DNA from: Clavaria fumosa
Taxonomy: Eukaryota > Basidiomycota > Agaricomycetes > Agaricales > Clavariaceae
Assembly: GCA_951802425.1 (NCBI GenBank)
Contig: OX637805.1
Coordinates: 62,001 to 126,000, forward strand
Length of the DNA: 64,000 nucleotides
Direction: 5' to 3'
Below the pieces are notes generated by a model that had not been told where the DNA came from, did not search any database, and was given only the letters and a program-made list of their open reading frames with translations. Positions 1-12,756 of the stretch are shown here, piece by piece. The translations under genes were made by a program, and so were the position numbers. How positions within the stretch are numbered: the first letter of the stretch is position 1; each line of letters opens with the position of its first letter.

Positions 1-860
1 AAAAAATATCCCAATGCCACACGATTACTAACTGTCTCATTCACCCCAAAAAACACATGACACCTGACATGGCAAACTCTGACCCTCACACAATAAAAAC
101 AATCAAACAACAAAAAACAATGAAAATCCTTCTCTCCCATGAACCACCACCATGCCACCTGAGAGAACCGACAGCGATGGACGAACTCTGCACCCCTACC
201 TCCCCATACGCCCTTGTGCTCACTGAACTGGTCATCTCGCCAACCCTCCTGATGACCCCAACCACCCCAACTGGGAGGCTCACAATCTAAGCATCCCCCA
301 GATCCCTCATACTTGTTGTGACAACACGGCGAACCCCCCTCCGCAGACGATCTGCCTATTCGTGCACTGGACTTCCCTGGTCAGCGAAGAGAACTATGTT
401 CTGTAGATGATGCCATCCTCCATGACATTATCGAGGATGTTGCAGAGACTGCCCAATGAACCCTCTTTGAGAGAGTGAGTGCCCTCCGCCCCCAACAACA
501 GTCTTGAATTCTCCACGCCTCCCCCATTGTTGTTGAAGTCTGGGGGAACTTCCGGCACACCTGCCTTCGACTAGAAGTAACTATTCCCCTGGACCCCATC
601 ATCCGAGAAGAATGGGCCATCCATCACCGACGAGGCCTCCCCCCACTAACAATCTCGCTTGGACTCAATGTCCTCCCCTTTATCTTCGAAGACGATGATC
701 CCGAGGACTACTTTGACGAACCGGGTCCTGCCTCAAGAACCCCCTTCGTCCTAGCACCCCCCATTGAGCTCGAGGACGACGATAACAATCCACAAGACGA
801 ACACACGATTAACGGATCCTAGAAGAAGTCGTCGAGAGGCTGACTACAGGAGGGGGACTA
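1..860 (+). other. Decayed coding remnant, possibly retroelement 3' end
   Basis: No intact gene is seen. A plus-strand frame from about 600 to 821 is open and encodes an acidic tail rich in Asp, Glu and Pro, but upstream it is broken by stops (for example near 460 and 505). A purine run (849-860, AGGAGGGGGACTA) precedes a candidate LTR, so this may be the 3' end of an LTR element polyprotein. The identification is inferred from layout; no catalytic motif is visible. Confidence 0.3.
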
Positions 861-1174
861 TGTAAAGATTTCATCACCTGACTCCCTCAACAATGTTCCA
901 AGACCTTCTACAAGATTCCATGCCTCGCCTTCGCCTCATGATTACATACCACACCCTTCCCTCATGTTTTCTGACTTGTGCACACTACTCTAACCCCATG
1001 ACTGTACCTCCCCCCTACCACATGTTGCCTGTGCGGCTCGGCTGTTTCCTTACCTCTGAGTATATAAACCTCACCGTTACAACTTTGTATTCCTTACGCC
1101 TTTACTGAAATCCATACCCTTGCTCTTGAACTTGGCCAAGTTTCACCACTCCCTCAGGTTTTCAACAAGTAGCA
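861..1174 (+). repeat. Candidate LTR (3' LTR of a decayed element)
   Basis: The segment starts TGTAAAG directly after a polypurine tract and ends AGCA, giving TG..CA ends. A TATA-like GTATATAAACC lies at about 1058. No second copy is in the window, so the boundaries are provisional. Confidence 0.4.
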
Positions 1175-1187
1175 CCGCTCTTTGTTG

Positions 1188-1617
1188 ATAAAGGTGGATG
1201 CCTAAAGTGGAAGGTGACCTACCTAAAGTGGAAGTTGACCTTCCTAATGTGCTGCCTAAAGTGGAAGGTGACCTTCCTAATGTGGAGGGTGGCCTCCTAA
1301 TGTGGAAGGTGGCTGCCTAAAGTGGAAAGTGACTTTCCCAATGTGGAGGGTGGCTGCCTAGAGTGGAAGGTGACCTTCCTAATGTGCTGCCTAAAGTGGA
1401 AGGTGGAAGGTGGCTGCCTGAAGTGGAGGGCAGCTGCCTAAAGTGGAGGGTGGCCTCCTAAAGTGGAGGGTGGCTGCCTAAAATGGAAGGCTGTGTGCTG
1501 GGCAGAGGGTGGGTCAGTGAGAACAGTTGTGTGAAGGGGTGGGGTGTGGGCACATTAGGAGGCCACCCTCCACTTTAGGCAGCTGCCCTCCACATTAGGC
1601 AGCCACCCTCCACATTA
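1188..1617. repeat. Imperfect short tandem repeats with inverted copies
   Basis: Units of about 18-26 bp built on CCTAAAGTGGAAGGTGACC and CCTAATGTGGAGGGTGGC run from 1197 to about 1490. Reverse-complement copies (GGCCACCCTCCACTTTAGG and relatives) occupy 1558-1617. The two halves can fold into a hairpin, a small version of the foldback layout seen at 8.7-14.2 kb. Confidence 0.75.
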
Positions 1618-1720
1618 AGATAAGTGTGCATAAGTGTGCACAAATGTGCACAACCTTGCATAACTTTGCACAAGTTTGCATAAGTGCACACTAATGCACA
1701 CAAGTTTGCATAAAAATTAT
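1618..1720. repeat. GTGCACAA/GTGCATAA simple repeat
   Basis: Degenerate 8-11 bp units alternating GTGCATAA and GTGCACAA, ending near 1715. Confidence 0.7.
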
Positions 1721-2240
1721 GGCCAAAAAATGACACACTTAACAATATTGTTCAGTTTGGACCTTCATAGATGAGAGGCAGGAGTGCTTGAGTAACCAAC
1801 ATGTGGATGGGGAGTGGTGATCATTTTATTGAGGTGAGTGTCATGGTCCAGTCTTATGTTAGCTTGCTCAGTCTTACAAGGGATCAATATTCAAGGCTCA
1901 GATAGCTGGATGGAATTGCTCTGACCAATTAGCATTGTGGTCACTAACACCAGTGAATTAACACATTGTTACTGCAACAGAGCATGAATCAGCAGGTGCA
2001 ATGGCCAATTGCGCCATTCGAGTGGCATGAGAAGCAAGGTAGTGAGAAAGGCGATCACGAGCAGTGAGCTGGATCCAACGAACTCGTGTTGTTGACATGG
2101 GAGATCTTGTATTTGCATGGTCTAGCGGCTGCTGTTGTGTCGGTTGCAATTGGTTTTGCAGTCCATTCGAGCATTGCTTGAGTGTCAGTCCAACTGGGTT
2201 TTTGCATTTGTTTTGTTTGTGAGCTAGCTAAACATGTACT
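1721..2240. other. Gene-poor stretch left of solo LTR
   Basis: No convincing gene. The last bases (2236-2240, gtact) are the left target-site flank of the solo LTR. Read on the minus strand, a stop codon follows a few codons beyond that flank, so the broken Crinkler-kinase gene probably ended here before the insertion. A minus-strand 63-codon ORF (1958-2149) has no recognisable features. Confidence 0.5.
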
Positions 2241-3704
2241 TGTTAGGGCCTGTCCCGTCTCGATAGTAGTGCCGGAGATCGACTTGTTGGTGACCTATGT
2301 TGGAAACTCGCTAAGACCAATCAACTGTTGAGCACAGTCGAGAATGCTCGATCCCGGAAAGTCGCGAAGACATCTGAGGAGATGTAAGAGTGAGGAAAGA
2401 CAAGTATAGAGGAGGAGGATGTCGTTAGGAAGGTCGCGAAGTCGGTAGACGAAGTGTAAAGGAGGAAATTGACGAGGAGGGGGGAAATGGGTGATGCTGA
2501 GAGGGTCGCGAAGTCGACCAACGAAGCGTGAAGAAAAAAATAGACAAGGTGGGAGAAAGTGACAACGCTGAGAAGGTCGCAAGGTCGACCGACGAAGTGT
2601 AGAGAAGGAAGAAGACGAGGTGAAAGAAATAGACAATGTTGGAAGGGTCGCGGTGGTCGCGACAGTGTTGAGGAATGTGTCGGTGAAGGCGATGACTTTG
2701 CCAACCGACGGGTGAACCTGTAGGGTTCTAAGATCAGTACCAAGACGAATAATAAAGAATACTTAGATCGTGCGAGTTGTACGAGCGCAGAGGGCGAGTT
2801 AGAACAGAGTAGAGTGTGTCTTGGCGATCTTGTGGTCACCAAGAGAGACAAGACCTATCAATCGTGATGGTTCCAAGCTCAAAGGGCGTACTAGCCTCAA
2901 GCTTAAACCAATGTGCGTCAATATCAAGTCTAGAGTACCATAAGTACATGTGAGACCTTATATATATGTACATGCAGGGAGTATGACGAGAAAGGGAAAG
3001 TACAGAGAGCGCCAGGCGACAAGACTATAGTAGTACAGGGTATAACTAGTCGTAGAGTGACCGTGCACGTGTTCTACTAAGATCGCGAGGGGTAAACTAA
3101 GCATAGGTAAGGTCGCGGATGTGACTGGTCATGGGTCGCGACCTAACTAAATAAGCATATGTGTAACTACGACTGGGCAGAGGGGCTTGGTCCAGGGCTA
3201 ATGCAGTTATAGACGACTGAGAAGAAGAAGGGAGAACATAATTTGAAAGGATACACAGCTTGACTGCCGGTGGCGCATTTCATCGTTAAGGTCGCGCGGT
3301 CAGGCGAGTGGTCACGTGGACGGCGCTGGTGAGGCAGGTGACCTTGGGCGGTCTTTGGGCGGTATGTCACGTGAGTAACGCTGGTAACGCGAGTAATGCG
3401 AGTAACGCCGGTGTGCCGTGCGGCAAGTCACGTGTCACTGCAGGAGTCATGTAAGAGCGTGTTGAGCATCGAATAGTGGGTTCGGCGGTGAGTACGCATA
3501 AGGTGAGGTGGCGGGAGGTGACGCGAGTATGGTGGTATGATCGCGAGTGTCATGAGGAGATGATGGAGGCCTGAGAGGTGTTCAGAAGTTGATAGCGGGT
3601 TTCGGAAGAGTGTAGGGGGGTTCGCGAGGTGGTAGGGGAACGTTGGGAGGTCCATGAGTGGTGATAGAGTTGTTAGGTTGAGGAAAAATGGATGGGTCCT
3701 GACA
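2241..3704 (-). repeat. Solo LTR, TGTCAGG family, copy 1
   Basis: On the minus strand this 1,464-bp unit begins TGTCAGGACCCAT and ends GGGCCTAACA, with TG..CA ends. It matches the plus-strand unit at 35438-36824. No internal retroelement sequence is attached. The flanks are gtact on the left and gtacc on the right, a 5-bp target duplication with one transition. Open frames inside (for example 2321-2851 minus) recur in the other copy and are LTR sequence, not genes. It sits in the last codons of the Crinkler-kinase gene. Confidence 0.85.
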
Positions 3705-5991
3705 GTACCCTAACATCGAAATATCATGATCAGGCATGATGAACTGGCCATCCTCAGCCCCATCAGGTCTCTGAAGCTCTGGTCCACGAATAACATTCAT
3801 GGGATATGTCACCGTCCCGATTTCTCCTGACCAGTCAAAATCAACCAACATGAAACCTTGACCATCTTCTCTGACCATGCCATTTGTATCGCGTACGTCA
3901 CCATGAACATAACCTGCCTGGTGAAGGGAAGTCAGTTTGGCCTCAAGCTGTTCGCGAAGCTGTAGAGTCCGTGCTGATTTGTCGAGTTTATGGAATTCAA
4001 TGAACTTCTTGTCCACCACATCCATGACTACCATGAACCATCCCCCCAGTAAACTTTCAAAGCCTCTCAGGTGCGGTGCGCAGAGCTCGGAAGCACATAT
4101 CTGGTGGGTTTCTTTGGAGTAGCGACGAACAAACTTGACGCAGAGTTCCTCCTTTGGATCATCTGAGCCTACAACAGCCGAGTCTTCTGGAACCACGCAA
4201 CCGAAGAAGACAAGTTTGTCGTCCATTTGGCTTGTGTAATTAAAACGGCAGTCCCCTAAACCAAAAAGCGATGTGAAGCGGCAAGCGTATGGATAGCGGA
4301 CGCCAAATTTGCCGACGTTTGCTACGGCCTTTGGAAAATCTTCGTAATATCTCCGCAAGGAGTGGGCGGCTTTCTTCATCGCTCAGAGGTGATGAGCGAT
4401 CATCTCTCTCATAGACGTATCCGTGGGATCCCAGAAAAGGGGCAGACTCGGGGAGAGAACTTGAATAGTGGGGCGGCCAGTCCATACTGCACCAGCGAAG
4501 CAAATATGGGCACCTGCAGAGGCCTGAATAACCATCGGCCAAGAAGGGGAGAATTTGAGAACTCACCAAAAACAATCACAAGTAGGCAAGGAAAATTGGA
4601 ACCTTTGTGCTTGGCCTTTACGGTGTTGTCACGGTTTGACTCCAAATAATATGAGATTGCCTGAGCGAAAGGCTCTGCGCCACCAGTGCTGATCTTGTTC
4701 TTCAATTTGAGGATAAAGTAACAGTGACCATCGACGGACATGTCTCCGTCAGTTTCAAACCCTGTTCCTGCGATTTTGGTGCAGGTTAAGCGTAGTCCAT
4801 AGTCGTCATCCAGGAGGGTGTGGAATGCCTTCTTCCTGTCACTTTCATCTCCAAACCATTTCGACATTTCCTCTGACAACTTCCAACTGAATAGGTTATC
4901 CTCCCGTGTTTGTTCATGCCTACAGTCATTGACAAATTCCCCGAAGACGCGGTGAAGCAAAGTGACGGGTATCGGGGCCGCGGCGGTGAAAGGACGATTG
5001 CAGAAGACCAACTTCTCAAGGCGGACCTGCAGCGCCGCGAACTGAGATGGGGTGCCCTGACTCGAGGGAGCCTTCCTGGGCACATTTTTGACATAATCCT
5101 TTCGCATTTCTGTTACATCGCTCTCCACCAGAGGGAGGTGGCACCATCGGCCTGTGGCAGGCGGAGAGTGCACGACAATATGAAGGTGTTCATCTTCAGG
5201 TGTGACAGTGATATTTTTGACAGACGGTTGGTGGCCCGTAACTGCGGTTTGTTATCCAAGTTGAGGTCCCGCAATGCCTCCGTAAATGCATCGTCGTCGG
5301 CAATCGAAACCTACAGTCGTTGAGTGTTGCCGCAAGAGTACACATCGATCGGAGTTGCTCACCTTCCATAACTCCAAAGAGCCGGCGGGGATGTGATCGA
5401 AGAGGGGTTTCATCTTCTCCTTGATCGCGTCCTTCAGTGCGCCGACAGTCTTGTCCCTTGCGATTTCAACCGCCAACACATTCTTGGTTTCGTCACTGTA
5501 GACCCAGCAGTTAAGTTCGAGCATATGCTCTGGATCAGAGGACGGGATTACTCCTGGGACAGTGATCAGTTGCGGAGACGGCATGTCACAATTATCAGCA
5601 CACACCAGCAGGTGGTGGGCGTACGATGATATGGAGGTGTTCATCTTCAGGTGCGACAGTGAATAATTTTGACAGACGGTTGGTGGCCCATAACTGCGGT
5701 TTGTTATCCAAGTTGAGGTCCCGCAATGCCTCCGTAAATGCATCATCATCGGCAATCGAAACCTACGGTCGTTGAGCGTTGCCGCAAGAGTACGCATTGA
5801 TCGGAGTTGCTCACCTTCCATAACTCCAAAGAGCCGGCGGGGATGTGATCGAAGAGGGGTTTCATCTTCTCCTTGATCGCATCCTTCAGTACACCAACAG
5901 TCTTGTCCCTTGCGATTTCAGCCGCAAACACGTTCTTGGTTTCGTCACTGTGGACCCAGCAGTTGAGTTCGAGGAGGCTGGGGTCAGACAT
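3705..5991 (-). pseudogene. Crinkler-type protein with two header domains and kinase-like C-terminus, broken
   Basis: The N-terminal exon (5991-5815) encodes a Crinkler-type ubiquitin-like header (LNCWV near the start, LELWK at the exon end). A 52-bp intron (5814-5763) follows, then the second header exon. A plausible intron (GTGTGT..CAG, acceptor near 5553) joins in frame to a second header copy (exon to 5363, intron 5362-5311), so the gene seems to encode two headers from a 452-bp tandem duplication. Downstream is a kinase-like module: HGDVRDTN resembles a catalytic loop and DFDWSG a DFG-type motif. Three lesions are seen: a 1-bp deletion in header 2 near 5215 relative to header 1, an in-frame TGA at 4385-4383 at a likely former CGA, and the solo LTR at the last codons. 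Crinkler headers are known from oomycete and fungal secreted effectors; a function for this copy is inferred only. Confidence 0.75.
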
Positions 5992-7440
5992 TGCGTCCGA
6001 CGAGACCCCTTGCCGGCAAGGAAAGTGGATCTCGCGTCTGCGAGTCGACGCGCGATGTGGCACTGGAGTCAAACTGTGGGAATCTATCTCGATCAGACGA
6101 CTCCTGCGACGAGTCTTCGATCTGCTTTGACCAATTCCACTCAGTCGAGAACCCCTCAGGCCGTCCTGTCCCTTTTGCCTGCCCTACTGCGATTCTACGA
6201 TGATGCCTGCAGCGCTTTTCCCGCTCCCTATCGACGGACGACGACAGTTGCGGCATCCACAACGAACCAAGCTCAGAGCCCGTGTAAATGCCGCGGACCG
6301 GCATCACGACTGCTGCCGGAGGACGGTCTAAAGTCGATCAAAGGTGCGTAATACTGAGTTTCCTCTTACATGATCTCCTCGTTCTGAAGGCGCGCGTGAT
6401 GCAGACGACGGATGAAACAAGTACGGTGAGTCGGGCGAGCGGTGGTAAATCCAGCGACGCTGGTGACAACGCGCCACCCTTTGGCTTCCTCGATACCGCT
6501 CCAGCCAACCACAACAATCACGGCTACAGCAACATCACCGGCACCCGCCGCAGGACCCGCAGCCACACCGCGCTTAAGACTCAACTCCGCGCGAGCTCGT
6601 GAGGAGAAATCAGCACGGAGCGAGTCGAGGAGATCTTGCTGGTGGACATGACACCTGCCAGCGGAAGCAGTGGAGAACAAGATCACCAAGCCACAGGGGA
6701 AGGAGTGTGAGCGCAATGAGGGCGAATACAGTTCCACAAGGGACAGACGTGCCGCGTCGGCGCACCCACAGTATGTGTTGCTCTTATTATTTTTCTCTTC
6801 TTTTCTTTCACTGACCCGCGTTACAGAAGATGATTCCTCTACAAACACCACTGGCTGTGAAACTCGTCCGCGCGTACGGGGCCCGTCCGTCTGCGCCAAC
6901 CGGGCCTACTCACCCGCGCACCTGCGCTCTCGCCAAGATCAGTAGCGCGGGGCTCACGACAGAGGGAGAAACCCAGAGGAATCGTGTGTGAGCAGTGCCA
7001 GTGCCCGCCACGCCGCACTACCGCGCCCAGCATGAGCCCACCACCATATGCCCACGTCCGGGGCCAGCGCCACTCGCGCGCCGGTAGCAATAGCTATCCG
7101 AGGGGCGCGCGGCAAGCCGGCAGAGAGGCGTCAGCTGGGAATCACGACGAGGTGGCCTGAACATACAAATGCAGTGAGGAAGACACTGTGTACACCGTCG
7201 CGATCCCTTTCCGTATCCGTCCCGTGCACCACCCCTATGCCTCTCCCTCTTCTCCCGCACCATCCCTTCACCCCGCAACCACTGTCTCGTATATGTCGAC
7301 AACGACCACCTACCAGTCGCATCGCATCATCACCACCGACTCACCGAAAATGACGACTCGCATACGGCCAACAGCAGAGCGCGCATCGTACGCCGGCTGC
7401 CTCCTGACTGCCCATATCGTCAAAATGTCTCACTAACTAC
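5992..7440. other. GC-rich upstream region of Crinkler gene, no clear gene
   Basis: Overlapping frames exist on both strands (for example 6366-6899 minus, 7048-7353 plus), but none shows a recognisable domain or consistent splicing. The first part should hold the promoter of the minus-strand Crinkler gene. A decayed gene cannot be excluded. Confidence 0.4.
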
Positions 7441-8209
7441 TGCAGATATAAGAACAAATGATGCATGCCAGATTATTCTCTTGATGTCTTCAAACCTGAG
7501 CAATGATGAGATCTCTTACCACACTGGAGTACCTTGCTGCACCATAGAATGTCTCTTGACCAACTTCAGACAACAAGGTACTATCAATTGCCCCCCTTGC
7601 CTTCTCCAGTCATCAAAATGACTTCTCACAACACAAGAGGCACAGGTATGTTGTCTTGACTATCCATAAGCCTCACCCAACACTGATTCTTGCTAGTTTC
7701 TTCCAGGATCAGTCCAGCACACACCAGATGCATATCTTGATGAGTTACAGGAACTGCTGTGGCAAAGGTTTGGCACAGAAGCATCATTAAGTACTGTATG
7801 GCACACATTGAGGAGGAGGGGCTTCACAATGAAGAAGGTGAGTAGTTACACACTAGAGACGAGTGGGTTCAAACCCATTGACTTGCTACAACTCAGCAAG
7901 AATGTGCTTGAGCACAATGAGAGATTGTGACTTGAATACCAACACTTTGTTGGCACCAACTACACTGCAGAGCAGGCTGTATTTGTGGATGAGAGTGCAT
8001 TTGACCATCAGACTGATCTTCGAGGGTGAGCTTGGGCATTGTCAGGCCACACCGTTCAGTCCAAAAAGGACACTAATATCATGCCACCCACAAAGTACAC
8101 CAGTACATATTTAGCATTTCAGCTGGCCTCAGCCAAGATCACATAAATTGCACAAGAAATACAGCTTGGGGCAACAGGATGTAAAAATGAAAATATCACC
8201 CTTGGCCCA
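7441..8209. other. AT-richer stretch, nothing recognised
   Basis: Only short frames; no domain, repeat array or RNA gene was recognised. Confidence 0.4.
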
Positions 8210-8530
8210 GACATCAAGTACTGCACAATAATTGAATAGGCCAGTGAGTGAAGCCTGCTGACAATAATATCACCTGGGCCAATTGGCTCATTGTAATGAT
8301 GACCAAGCTGTTCATATCATCTTGGCCAAGATACAATGGAGAAAATATAGTTCTGGCCAACATGGATGATGTGCTGTAATATTCAGACTGGCCAATACTC
8401 ATGGACCTGAATAGTAATTGATTTCAGCCAAGATATATTTTCAATATCATCTTGGCCAAGATTAGACAATGGAAATATAGACCCACAACATGGTAGAATG
8501 CTTTAATATTCAGACTGGCCAATCCACATG
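8210..8530. repeat. Interspersed repeat with CTTGGCCAAG core
   Basis: The palindrome ATCTTGGCCAAGAT or close variants recurs about every 60-130 bp. A unit of about 85 bp starting ATCATCTTGGCCAAGAT and ending TTCAGACTGGCCAAT appears twice (about 8316-8399 and 8441-8525). Similar TTGGCCAA-containing sequence is present near 58.1-58.4 kb. This may be a decayed MITE-like family. Confidence 0.6.
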
Positions 8531-8849
8531 GATGTATGCAGCAAATTTGTTTTGGCCAAGAAAAGTAGTGTTGCCATGGTTCGGCTCGGCTCGGCTATGG
8601 TGCGGCTCACGTGGCACACCGTGCTTTTGGCTTCAAGAGCCGAGCCACACCATGATTACAGCATCAGCTGTGGCTCAAAGTGGCTCAGGGCAGTAGTACT
8701 GAATGAAATAATTAACTAGACACAGCAGTTAGGTATAATTCATAGTGTACTCTTTGCAGCTACAGCTGGACAAGGAATCCTTATGGTCAGTCAACTTGTC
8801 AAGTTAACTTGTCAAAGGTAGTACATGGGGGACTAGTAGACTAGATACA

Positions 8850-11104
8850 GCTGACAGCTGTGGATCTAGTGGACTAGTTACAGCTACTAGGTGTGGACCT
8901 GGTGGACTAGTTGCAGGTGCTAGCTATGGGTCTAGTGAACTAGTTACAGCTGCTAGCTGTGGGTCCAGTGGACTAGTTACAGCTACCAGTTGTGGATCTA
9001 GTGGACTAGGTGCAGCAAGTAGGTGTAGGTCTAGTGGACTAGTTGCAGCTATTAGCTGTAGATGTAGTGAACTAGTTACAGCTAGTAGCTGTGGGCCTAG
9101 TGGACTAGTTGCAGCTACTAGCTGTGGGCCTAGTGGACTAGTTGCAGCAACTAGCTGTGGGCCTAGTGGACTAGTTGCAGCTACTAGCTGTGGGCCTAGT
9201 GGACTAGTTACAGCTACTAGCTGTAGATGTAGTGAACTAGTTACAGCTATTAGTTGTAGATGTAGTGAACTAGTTGCAGCTAGTAGGTGTAGGTCTAGTA
9301 GACTAGTTGCAGCTATTAGCTGTAGATGTAGTGAACTAGTTACAGCTATTAGCTGTAGATGTAGTGAACTAGTTACAGCTAGTAGGTGTAGGTCTAGTAG
9401 ACTAGTTGCAGCTATTAGCTGTAGATGTAGTGAACTAGTTACAGCTATTAGCTGTAGATGTAGTGAACTAGTTACAGCTAGTAGCTGTGGACCTAGTGGA
9501 CTAGTTGCAGCTACTAGCTATAGATCTAGTGAACTAGTTACAGCTATTAGTTGTAGATGTAGTGAACTAGTTGCAGCTAGTAGGTGTAGGTCTAGTAGAC
9601 TAGTTGCAGCTATTAGCTGTAGATGTAGTGAACTAGTTACAGCTAGTAGCTGTGGGCCTAGTGGACTAGTTGCAGCTACTAGCTGTGGGCCTAGTGGACT
9701 AGTTGCAGCAACTAGCTGTGGGCCTAGTGGACTAGTTGCAGCTACTAGCTGTGGGCCTAGTGGACTAGGTACAGCTACTAGCTGTAGATGTAGTGAACTA
9801 GTTACAGCTATTAGTTGTAGATGTAGTGAACTAGTTGCAGCTAGTAGGTGTAGGTCTAGTAGACTAGTTGCAGCTATTAGCTGTAGATGTAGTGAACTAG
9901 TTACAGCTAGTAGGTGTAGGTCTAGTAGACTAGTTGCAGCTAGTAGTTGTGGACCTAGTGGACTAGTGGCAGCTACCAGCTGTGGGTCTAGTGGACTAGT
10001 TACAGCCATTAGCAGTGGATCTAGTGAACTAGTTGCAGCTAGTTGCTGTAGATCTAGTGAACTAGTTACAGCTACTAGCTGTAGATGTAGTGAACTAGTT
10101 ACAGCTAGTAGCTGTGGACCTAGTGGACTAGTTGCAGCTACTAGCTGTAGATGTAGTGAACTAGTTACAGCTATTAGTTGTAGATGTAGTGAACTAGTTA
10201 CAGCTAGTAGGTGTAGGTCTAGTAGACTAGTTGCAGCTAGTAGTTGTGGACCTAGTGGACTAGTTACAGCCATTAGCTGTGGATCTAGTGAACTAGTTGC
10301 AGCTAGTTGCTGTAGATCTAGTGAACTAGCTACAGCTACTAGCTGTAGATGTAGTGAACTAGTTACAGCTAGTAGTTGTGGACCTAGTGGACTAGTTGCA
10401 GCTACTAGCTGTGGGCCTAGTGGACTAGTTGCAGCTACTAGCTGTAGATGTAGTGAACTAGTTACAGCTATTAGTTGTAGATGTAGTGAACTAGTTGCAG
10501 CTAGTAGGTGTAGGTCTAGTAGACTAGTTGCAGCTATTAGCTGTAGATGTAGTGAACTAGTTACAGCTAGTAGGTGTAGGTCTAGTAGACTAGTTGCAGC
10601 TAGTAGTTGTGGACCTAGTGGACTAGTGGCAGCTACCAGCTGTGGGTCTAGTGGACTAGTTACAGCCATTAGCAGTGGATCTAGTGAACTAGTTGCAGCT
10701 AGTTGCTGTAGATCTAGTGAACTAGTTACAGCTACTAGCTGTAGATGTAGTGAACTAGTTGCAGCTAGTAGCTGTGGACCTAGTGGACTAGTTGCAGCTA
10801 CTAGCTGTAGATGTAGTGAACTAGTTACAGCTATTAGTTGTAGATGTAGTGAACTAGTTGCAGCTAGTAGGTGTAGGTCTAGTGGACTAGTTGAAGCTAT
10901 TAGCTGTAGATGTAGTGAACTAGTTACAGCTAGTAGCTGTGGGCCTAGTGGACTAGTTGCAGCTACTAGCTGTGGGTCTAGTCAATTACTAGCTGTAGAC
11001 CTGGTGAATTAGTTACAGCTACTAGCTGTGGATCTAGTGGACTAGTTGCAGCTAGTTGCTGTGGGTCTGGTAGACTAGTTACAGCTATTAGCTGTGGATC
11101 TAGT
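8850..11104. repeat. 33-bp tandem array, left arm
   Basis: About 68 units of 33 bp, such as TAGTGGACTAGTTGCAGCTA followed by CTAGCTGTGGGCC, with variants differing by a few bases. Each unit contains ACTAGT and an AGCT..AGCT dyad. Because 33 is a multiple of 3, long open frames (up to 383 codons) arise on both strands with an 11-residue period; these are not taken as genes. Confidence 0.92.
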
Positions 11105-11904
11105 CAGTCAATGATGTAGATTCCTTGCAATAAACTATTGTAATTACAATAGGTGGCCATTGCAAGAATGACTGAACAAACAATGGCAAACAAAATATGC
11201 CAAAAATAAAAACAAAACTCGAAATTGAGCAGCCCTGTGTCTGGTCCCTCAGGTACAGGTTACCAATCAAGCATAGCTGCTTTTGGTAAGCTGCTATGAC
11301 TGTGGGAAAATTTTTGCATGGCTTGCAAAATATGACTTTTTATACACCAAAAAATCGGCAAAAATCAGGAGATTCCAGATCTGGACACCCCACATTTGTA
11401 TCTGCCTTGGTTCAGTGTCAATTTGCAAAATACACAGAAAATATTCATTTTTCTACAGTTCTGCAGTACTCTGGCTTAAAAATGGATAGGAGAGGATACA
11501 CACACCTACACACACTACCTGTGGACATATGGGGATGGTGTGGATTAGTTTAACAACTCACCCACCATCTCTGTCACCTCCCTGGCATCCATTACTAGGA
11601 ATTAGGGTATTATTGGCCTGGGAGCATGGCTATTTGTTATATTGCAAATTCCAGCCATCAGACTACACCTTATGACATCTAATACAATCATACAAAAGCC
11701 CATAATATTTGGTGCAGAATTACAGATTCCCCATGTCTATTTTCCCAAAATTCTCAAAATCTTTCCCCAAACAGTCCCCTTTGTCAAATCACATATTCCT
11801 GTGGTCTGATAGCCGACAAGGTATGCATAAATACATGTTCAAAGTTTGGTGAAATTAGGCCAAGTTCTCAAGATAGCTCAGAATCAGTCTTTTGGAGGAC
11901 AGTC

Positions 11905-11946
11905 AAGGTCTTCCTTATCCTTGCCTTCATCTTTGCTCTCACTTTA
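11905..11946. other. Loop of the foldback palindrome
   Basis: 42 nt, pyrimidine-rich on the plus strand, between the last paired bases of the arms (GGAGGACAGTC and GACTGTCCT). The pairing just outside it is imperfect. Confidence 0.8.
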
Positions 11947-12756
11947 GACTGTCCTCTAAAAGACACATTCTGAGCTATCTTCTTGAGAAATTGGCCTAAT
12001 TTCACCAAACTTTGAACATGTATTCATGCATACCTTGTCGGCTATCAGACCACAGGAATATGTGATTTGACAAAGGGGACTGTTTGGGGAAAGATTTTGA
12101 GAATTTTGGGAAAATAGACATGGGGAATCTGTAATTCTGCACCAAATATTATGGGCTTTTGTATGATTGTATTAGATGTCATAAGGTGTAGTCTGATGGC
12201 TGGAATTTGCAATATAACAAATAGCCATGCTCCCAGGCCAATAATACCCTAATTCCTAGTAATGGATGCCAGGGAGGTGACAGAGATGGTGGGTGAGTTG
12301 TTAAACTAATCCACACCATCCCCATATGTCCACAGGTAGTGTGTGTAGGTGTGTGTATCCTCTCCTATCCATTTTTAAGCCAGAGTACTGCAGAACTGTA
12401 GAAAAATGAATATTTTCTGTGTATTTTGCAAATTGACACTGAACCAAGGCAGATACAAATGTGGGGTGTCCAGATCTGGAATCTCCTGATTTTTGCCGAT
12501 TTTTTGGTGTATAAAAAGTCATATTTTGCAAGCCATGCAAAAATTTTCCCACAGTCATAGCAGCTTACCAAAAGCAGCTATGCTTGATTGGTAACCTGTA
12601 CCTGAGGGACCAGACACAGGGCTGCTCAATTTCGAGTTTTGTTTTTATTTTTGGCATATTTTGTTTGCCATTGTTTGTTCAGTCATTCTTGCAATGGCCA
12701 CCTATTGTAATTACAATAGTTTATTGCAAGGAATCTACATCATTGACTGACTAGAT

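Noticed and set aside
9518..11012. Long ORFs of 383 (minus) and 348 (plus) codons
   Set aside because: They follow the 33-bp array with an 11-residue period on both strands at once; a by-product of the period being a multiple of three.
11283..12571. Two identical 85- and 68-codon ORF pairs facing each other
   Set aside because: Mirror copies in the foldback arms; no codon structure or domain.
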